Shown piece by piece: positions 51,315-55,915 of a stretch of DNA of 55,915 nt. The position numbers were made by a program, and so were the translations under genes. The number at the start of each line of letters is the position of its first letter. Position 1 is the stretch's first letter. The notes beneath the pieces were generated by a model. The model was given only the letters and a program-made list of their open reading frames with translations, was not told the DNA's origin and did not search any database. Source of the DNA: DASUAO01 sp046484625 (lineage in GTDB: Bacteria > Actinomycetota > Acidimicrobiia > IMCC26256 > PALSA-555); contig JAWOIO010000043.1 in NCBI GenBank assembly GCA_046484625.1, forward strand, positions 1-55,915, in the 5' to 3' direction.

Positions 51315-53101
51315 GGGGCCACCTCCTCGGGCTCAGGCCCCGAACCGTCCGCGATCGTCGCTTCCGCGAGCGCCTCGGCTTCGGCGAGGACCTCGCGGTA
51401 GCGAGCCGACGTGCGGAGGAGCTCGTCGTGGGTGCCCTCGGCATCGACACGGCCTTCGTCGAGCAGCACGACCCGATCGGCGAGGGCGATCGTGGCGGGA
51501 CGATGGGCGATGATGATCGTGGTCCGACCGCGCATCACCTCTCCGAGCGCGTCGCGGATCGCGTGCTCCTTGGTCGGGTCCACCGACGACGTCGCGTCGT
51601 CGAGGATCAGGATCCGGGGGTCGGCGACGATCGCTCGTGCGATCGCGACCCGTTGCCGCTGACCGCCGGACAGCGAGTATCCGTGCTCACCGAGCAACGT
51701 GTCGTACCCGTCGGGCAGGGCTGCGACGAAGTCCTGACAGCCCGCGAGGCGCGCCGCGCGCTCGATGGCGTGCTCGGGCGCGTCCTCGTCGGCAAACGCG
51801 ATGTTGGCCCGAACCGAGTCGGAGAAGAGGAACGTCTCTTCGAACACCATGGACACCGCGTCGCGCAGCGACGCCAGCTCGACGTCCCGCACGTCCACGC
51901 CGTCGATCAAGACGCGTCCGGCCTGCACGTCGTAGAACCGGGGGACGAGTCGGGCGACCGTCGACTTGCCCGAGCTCGTGGGGCCGACGACGGCGATGGA
52001 CTCGCCTGGCCGGATGACGAGGTCGAGGTCGCGGAGGACCGGCACATCCGAGAGGTATCCGAACGTCACCCCTTCGAACCGGATCTCTCCGGCTCCGCCG
52101 GGGAGAGCCATGGCACCGGGTCGATCCGACACCTCGGTCTCGGTCGCGAGGATCTCGTGGACCCGGCTGGCCGACGCGGACGCGCGCGCGAGCTGGGCGA
52201 CGAGGAAGCTCGTCATGCGCAGGGGGAACACGAGGAGCAGGACGTACGAGTTGAACGCGATGAGCGCGGCGACCGAGAGGTTCCCGTCGATCACCTGACG
52301 TCCGCCGACGACGAGCACCGCGACCAGGCCGAGCATCGGGATCGTCTCGAGCAAGGGGTTGAACAGACCTCGAAGACGGGCCAGCTCCATCCCGCGTCGG
52401 TACACGTGCGCGGCGGCGGTGCGCAGCCGATCGCTCTGGAGGTCCTCGGCGCCGAAGCCCTTCACGACCCGGATCCCAGAGACGCTCTCCTCCACGACGT
52501 GAGAGACCTCCGCGAGCGACTCCTGGAGCTGGTTCGCGACCGGGTGGACGCGCTGGGAGAACCGTGTCCCGGCGACGGCGAGGAACGGCAGCGCGATCAA
52601 CGACCACACGGCCAGCGTGCTGTTGAGGACGAAGAGCACGACCGCGACGCCGATGATCATCACGAAGTTCGCGCCGCCGACGGGGATGAAGACGAGCAGC
52701 ATCTGCACCTGCTTCGCGTCGGTGCTCACGCGCGCCATGAGCTCGCCGATCTCGGCGCGGTCGTGGTACCCGAAGTGCAGGCGCTGGAGGTGGTCGAAGA
52801 GCCGCCGGCGGAGCTCGGCCTCGGCCCGGAGCGAGATCTGGAAGGCGGAGTAGCGCCGGAGGAACGTGCACGCGCCGGTCACCACCGTCACCGCGAGGAT
52901 CGCGAGGCAGATCCGGAGCAGTGTGGGCCCGTCGTAGGGGTCGACACCCTGCTCGATCGCTTCGAGAGCGAGCAGCGGGATCGCGATCTTCGCCGCAGTC
53001 CACGCGAGCGCGGCGACGACACCGATCGCGATCCAGCGCCGGTTCGTGGTGCTGACCTCGCGCATGAGCTGCCAGCCGCCGCGCCCGTCGTCGGGTGTCA
53101 C
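51311..53101 (-). CDS. ABC exporter half, degenerate Walker B
   Basis: 596 residues. Walker A GPTSSGKST, signature YSLSGGQRQR (canonical), Walker B ILILDDATSSVDP with Asp in place of the catalytic Glu. With the odd signature of its partner this yields one dead and one active ATP site. GTG 53101 overlaps the TGA of an upstream open frame (GTGA) and is preferred over the upstream ATG 53167; ATG 53065 is possible. Confidence 0.9.
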   Translation of the reverse strand: MTPDDGRGGWQLMREVSTTNRRWIAIGVVAALAWTAAKIAIPLLALEAIEQGVDPYDGPTLLRICLAILAVTVVTGACTFLRRYSAFQISLRAEAELRRRLFDHLQRLHFGYHDRAEIGELMARVSTDAKQVQMLLVFIPVGGANFVMIIGVAVVLFVLNSTLAVWSLIALPFLAVAGTRFSQRVHPVANQLQESLAEVSHVVEESVSGIRVVKGFGAEDLQSDRLRTAAAHVYRRGMELARLRGLFNPLLETIPMLGLVAVLVVGGRQVIDGNLSVAALIAFNSYVLLLVFPLRMTSFLVAQLARASASASRVHEILATETEVSDRPGAMALPGGAGEIRFEGVTFGYLSDVPVLRDLDLVIRPGESIAVVGPTSSGKSTVARLVPRFYDVQAGRVLIDGVDVRDVELASLRDAVSMVFEETFLFSDSVRANIAFADEDAPEHAIERAARLAGCQDFVAALPDGYDTLLGEHGYSLSGGQRQRVAIARAIVADPRILILDDATSSVDPTKEHAIRDALGEVMRGRTTIIIAHRPATIALADRVVLLDEGRVDAEGTHDELLRTSARYREVLAEAEALAEATIADGSGPEPEEVAP

Positions 53102-53358
53102 GGCATCAGCTTCCGGAGCGGTTCGAGCACCTCGTCGGATACCCGGCCGAAGCGATCGGCCGCGCACGGGGACGGAGCGGACGGGGAGTGCATGAGGATG
53201 AGAGACTGGCCCACGTGGAGCGAGCCGTCGACTCGACCGCGCACGGCCGGGACGGAGTCCCGCGAGATCCGCAGCGCGCGCGGGACGCCGGGAATCTCCG
53301 AGGAGCGCGGGTACTGACCGCTCGGCGTCGGCCTCAGGCGGGCAGCGTGGGCCGGATG
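53098..53358 (-). other. Coding-like open stretch before the ABC exporter
   Basis: The minus-strand frame from 53358 to the TGA at 53098 stays open with very high third-position GC, and its stop overlaps the ABC start as GTGA. It reads ...RISRDSVPAVRGRVDGSLHV, then GQSLILMHSPSAP and, at the end, RVSDEVLEPLRKLMP. Possible starts are GTG 53244, GTG 53214 and ATG 53193. Its 5' part overlaps the end of the hydrolase gene. It may be a small gene or the remnant of a lost one. Confidence 0.35.
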
Positions 53359-54200
53359 TCAGTTGCGAGGAACTCGATCACCGCGTTGCTGAACGCGTCG
53401 TTCTGGTCGCCGGCGACCATGTGGGCGGCATCGCCGACGTCGACGAGCCGCGACCCGGGGATCTTGTCGAGGAAGTCCTGCACGCCTTCCTCGGTCACCA
53501 CGTCGCTGAGCACACCTCGGACGAGGAGCGTGGGGACCCGGATGCCCCGCAGCGCAGCTTCGAAGATCGCCTGGAAGTCCTCGGTGGGGACCTCGGTCCG
53601 TCCGCGGCTGATGAACTTCGGGTCCCAGTGCCAGTACCACCTGCCGTCGGGCTTCTGACGCAGGACCTTCATCAGCCCGGCGGGGTTGACCCGCTTCGGA
53701 CGGTTGGGCGTGTACGCGGCGATCACCTCGGCCGCGTCCTCGAGCGTCGCGAAGCCTTCGAGCCCCGACGCCATGAAGTCGTGGATGCGCTGGATGCCCT
53801 CCGGGTTCGAGCGGTGGGTGATGTCGACGATCACGAGTCCGGAGGCCACGACCCGGTCGGAGCCGCCCTCGGCGATCATCGCGGCCACGCCCCCGAGGGA
53901 CGCGCCCACGAGCACCGGCGGTCGTCCGAGGGTGTCGGCGATCGCGACGGTGTCGGCCGCGAAGGCCGTGAACGAGTAGTCGGCGTTCATGGCCCATTCG
54001 CTGTCGCCGTGGCCGCGCAGGTCGAGGGAGACCGCCTTCCATCCCTGGGCCGCGAGCGAGTCGGCGGTCTTCCCCCACGCGTGACGGGTCTGGCCACCGC
54101 CGTGCATGAGGAGGACGGGCCAGGCGTCCTCGTCGCCGCGGACGTCGGCGACGAGGTGGATGCCCTCGAAGCCCTCGAAGCGCACGGTCCTCGGTTCCAT
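53334..54200 (-). CDS. Alpha/beta hydrolase
   Basis: 288 residues. LLMHGGGQTRHAW (oxyanion), DLRGHGDSEW, nucleophile GASLGGVAAM (Ser), LLVRGVLSDVV (acid), final His in GDAAHMVAGDQND. Similar to haloperoxidase-like/epoxide-type hydrolases. ATG 54200 with CAGGAT 6 bases upstream as a variant -10; ATG 54245 is an alternative. Confidence 0.85.
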   Translation of the reverse strand: MEPRTVRFEGFEGIHLVADVRGDEDAWPVLLMHGGGQTRHAWGKTADSLAAQGWKAVSLDLRGHGDSEWAMNADYSFTAFAADTVAIADTLGRPPVLVGASLGGVAAMIAEGGSDRVVASGLVIVDITHRSNPEGIQRIHDFMASGLEGFATLEDAAEVIAAYTPNRPKRVNPAGLMKVLRQKPDGRWYWHWDPKFISRGRTEVPTEDFQAIFEAALRGIRVPTLLVRGVLSDVVTEEGVQDFLDKIPGSRLVDVGDAAHMVAGDQNDAFSNAVIEFLATDIRPTLPA

Positions 54201-54206
54201 CACCGC

Positions 54207-54267
54207 ATCCTGACATGCGCGAAGGGACTTTCGACCTGTCGACATCGCAGGTCGCAACTCCTACGGT
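54207..54267. promoter_or_regulatory. Divergent promoter region
   Basis: Minus: CAGGAT (54212-54207), variant -10 for the hydrolase. Plus: TACGGT (54262-54267), -10 for the secreted-protein pair; start of transcription near 54274. Confidence 0.4.
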
Positions 54268-54323
54268 CACCCACAACCGAGATGTGTGAGCGAGACCGGG
54301 AGCGGGGTGATCCGTTGATTCGC

Positions 54324-54872
54324 ATGTGGAGTGTGGCGGCGGTCGTTGCCTTGGCGTTCCTGGTCCTCGGCGCGCCCGCTGCGGGCGCCGCCGACGCTGA
54401 CGGTTGCCGCGGGTCAGGGGTCTCGCTGGATGGAGACGGTCTCGAGATCGACTCCGCGTCCGCGCCCGGCCGGGGTGGGACGAAGGACGATCCCTTCGAC
54501 GTCACTACCGACGGTGAGGTGCAGTACGACTACGACGTGCAGGCGCCCGTCGCCGGGGGGACGTGGAAGGTCGAGATCGACACCGGGCTCTTCCCGATCA
54601 GCTTCGGGGGGGATATCAGCGACGACTCCGACCAGTCCGGGGCCGGGGTCGAGCAGCTGAAGGATCACCTGCAGATCGGAGGCTTCGCTCCCCTCACCGG
54701 CCTGCTGAAGGTCGATATCGAGGCAACCGGCCCCTCGGGGGGGACGTGCACGGTGAGCGGATGGCTGAAGATCCACGACTCCGTGTTCACCACGCCGGCG
54801 TTCTACCTCGGGCTGATCTTCGCGGTCCTGGGGATCTTCCTGCTCGGGTTCGGCATGGCGAGTCCGCTGTGA
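54324..54872 (+). CDS. Secreted beta-rich protein with C-terminal membrane anchor
   Basis: 182 residues. Signal peptide about 1-22 (WSVAAVVALAFLVLGAPAAGA), a beta-rich outer domain with two Cys that may pair (in DGCRGSG and GGTCTVSGW), and a final helix (about 158-180, FYLGLIFAVLGIFLLGFGMA). The family is unknown. ATG 54324 gives a normal signal peptide; TTG 54315 and ATG 54282 are in frame. Coupled to the next gene by GTGA. Confidence 0.65.
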   Translation: MWSVAAVVALAFLVLGAPAAGAADADGCRGSGVSLDGDGLEIDSASAPGRGGTKDDPFDVTTDGEVQYDYDVQAPVAGGTWKVEIDTGLFPISFGGDISDDSDQSGAGVEQLKDHLQIGGFAPLTGLLKVDIEATGPSGGTCTVSGWLKIHDSVFTTPAFYLGLIFAVLGIFLLGFGMASPL

Positions 54873-55492
54873 GCGCGGTGAAGCGTCACCCGATCCGGGG
54901 GTTCTTCGGCGGGCTGTTCCTCGGTCTCGGGGTCGCGCTGCTCCTGGTCGTGACCTCGCAGATCGCGCTCGGCACGCTGACCCCGCTCGTCGTCGTCGTG
55001 GTCGGGGTCGTCGTCGGTGTCGTGTGGGCGATGCTCGGACCCGCGCGTCCGAGACGCGATCGGAGCGATGTGGCACCGGCTCCGATCCCGATGCCGCCTC
55101 CGGCCGTCGAACCTGTCGCGGTCGTGGAGCCCGCCGACCACGTCGAAGCTCCTCCCGCTGACGCCCCTGGTGGTGAGCCGCCGGCGTCAGAGCTGTCGAG
55201 CGAAGAACTCGCACCGGAGGTCGACGCACTCGCGGGGTGGGTGCCCACTCACGCCGCGCCCGAGGGCGGGCTCGTCACCTATGCGGGCTCCGACGAGGGC
55301 GGCGGGGAGAGCGGGAGACTGGAGCCCGGCCTGCCGGTGCAGGTCACCGAACGCCAGGGCGACTGGGCGCGCATCGTGTGCTCGAACGGCTGGTCGGCCT
55401 GGGTCGACGCGAACCTCCTCGTTGAGCAGCCTGGGCTCGTCGAGCAGCCCGGGCTCGTCGAGCAGCCCGGGAGCGACGCCGACGAGGGCTGA
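54869..55492 (+). CDS. Membrane protein with external SH3-like domain
   Basis: 207 residues: two helices (about 12-30, 34-55), a Pro/Glu-rich spacer, and an SH3-like domain (about 125-185; EGGLVTYAGSDEGG, LPVQVTERQGDWARIVCSNGWSAWVD). Bacterial SH3 domains bind cell-wall peptides. It ends in three LVEQPG repeats. Start overlaps the previous stop, so the two proteins probably form one envelope complex. Confidence 0.75.
   Translation: MSAVKRHPIRGFFGGLFLGLGVALLLVVTSQIALGTLTPLVVVVVGVVVGVVWAMLGPARPRRDRSDVAPAPIPMPPPAVEPVAVVEPADHVEAPPADAPGGEPPASELSSEELAPEVDALAGWVPTHAAPEGGLVTYAGSDEGGGESGRLEPGLPVQVTERQGDWARIVCSNGWSAWVDANLLVEQPGLVEQPGLVEQPGSDADEG
55418..55471 (+). repeat. 18-bp tandem repeat (three units) coding LVEQPG
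   Basis: Units at 55418, 55436 and 55454; the last two are identical, the first differs by two bases. A young in-frame repeat. Confidence 0.9.
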
Positions 55493-55528
55493 TCGGCGTT
55501 CCCCGGCCGGCACAGGGAACCGGGATCG

Positions 55529-55915
55529 CTACCGGCTCGCGTTCAGGTCGTAGGTTCCGCTGAACTCCCCGTTCGTCACGTCCGTCGAGCCGTCCTGGGC
55601 GGGCAGCGATGCCGGACCGAATGCGTCGGCGACGAAGTCGGCGAGCCCCTGGGCCTGGGCCCGGCAGTCGTCGCCGAGCGAGCCGGCCGCCACGTCCACG
55701 GAGTCGACGCTGAACGTCGTGGTCGAGAAGGTGAGCGCGTAGCTGCGATTCGGCGGGTCGCCCGAGGCCGTCCCCGAGATCGTGAGCGAGAAGCTGCCCG
55801 AGACGTCGAGGTCGGAGAACCTCTCTCCAGTGCCCTGGTTGTAGCAGCCGCCGTCGAACGTCGCCGTTCCTTGACCCGTCCCGCTGATGGTGTCGCCGTC
55901 GACCGTGAACGATCC
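55529..55915 (-). CDS. Secreted-type beta-rich protein (5' end outside window)
   Basis: The last 128 residues are seen. Gly/Ser/Thr/Asp-rich beta pattern (SFTVDGDTISGTGQGTATFD, SLTISGTASGDPP, FSGTYDLNAS at the end) with two Cys. It is like surface-exposed lipoproteins of the type that bind hydrophobic molecules, but the family is unknown and the N-terminus is not visible. Convergent with the SH3 protein. Confidence 0.7.
   Translation of the reverse strand, partial: GSFTVDGDTISGTGQGTATFDGGCYNQGTGERFSDLDVSGSFSLTISGTASGDPPNRSYALTFSTTTFSVDSVDVAAGSLGDDCRAQAQGLADFVADAFGPASLPAQDGSTDVTNGEFSGTYDLNASR

Noticed and set aside
53359..54276. Alternative minus-strand frame over the hydrolase gene
   Set aside because: Out of frame with a complete alpha/beta hydrolase that has all catalytic motifs; the alternative is Arg-rich shadow.

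Overview
The window is about 56 kb of high-GC DNA (roughly 70% by eye) with densely packed genes. Many start codons are GTG, neighbouring genes often share ATGA or GTGA overlaps, and at least fifteen genes have a TAnnnT box 6 to 9 bases upstream of the start codon, the mark of leaderless mRNA. These traits, together with an F420-type luciferase-like oxidoreductase, an MpaB/DUF2236 protein, methylmalonyl-CoA mutase and PspA, fit an actinobacterium. The class Acidimicrobiia is my best guess, but it is an inference and rests on no marker gene. No rRNA, tRNA, CRISPR array, transposase or phage gene was seen.

Left third (1-19 kb): central metabolism and stress. It opens with the end of a B12-binding mutase subunit, then sucCD (behind a duplicated 73-bp leader), two membrane proteins, the one-carbon/purine run purN-purH-folD, icd, a J-domain protein, mdh and ogt. 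A minus-strand block follows: a TerB-like/CbxX AAA+ ATPase, a periplasmic-binding-type protein, a binding-protein/VWA fusion, a membrane coiled-coil protein and PspA. This block looks like a variant tellurium-resistance (Ter)/PspA-type envelope stress module and is the best candidate here for an undescribed system.

Middle (19-38 kb): lipid and carbon metabolism. It holds a sulfotransferase, a glycerol operon (glpD, an alkyl-DHAP-synthase-like flavoenzyme, glpK) with a palindromic operator over its promoter, a fused E1 alpha-beta 2-oxoacid dehydrogenase divergent from an E2 that lacks a lipoyl domain, persulfide/rhodanese genes, an acyl-CoA synthetase, MpaB, a DUF1295 methyltransferase/reductase-like protein, a PlsC acyltransferase, an amidohydrolase and a lipoprotein whose glucosaminidase domain appears circularly permuted.

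Right third (38-56 kb): cspA with a long leader, a degenerate HD protein, an F420 oxidoreductase, typA, a HAD hydrolase, an ABC-2 exporter coupled to a TauD-like dioxygenase, a hotdog thioesterase, a TMEM175-type channel with a histone-H1-like tail, a heterodimeric ABC exporter, an alpha/beta hydrolase and small secreted or membrane proteins. Two dehydrogenase fragments (SDR and zinc-ADH) end exactly where ABC genes begin, which marks recombination junctions. A family of about 50-bp palindromic elements (three copies) and several strong hairpins sit at gene ends and probably end transcription or stabilise mRNA.
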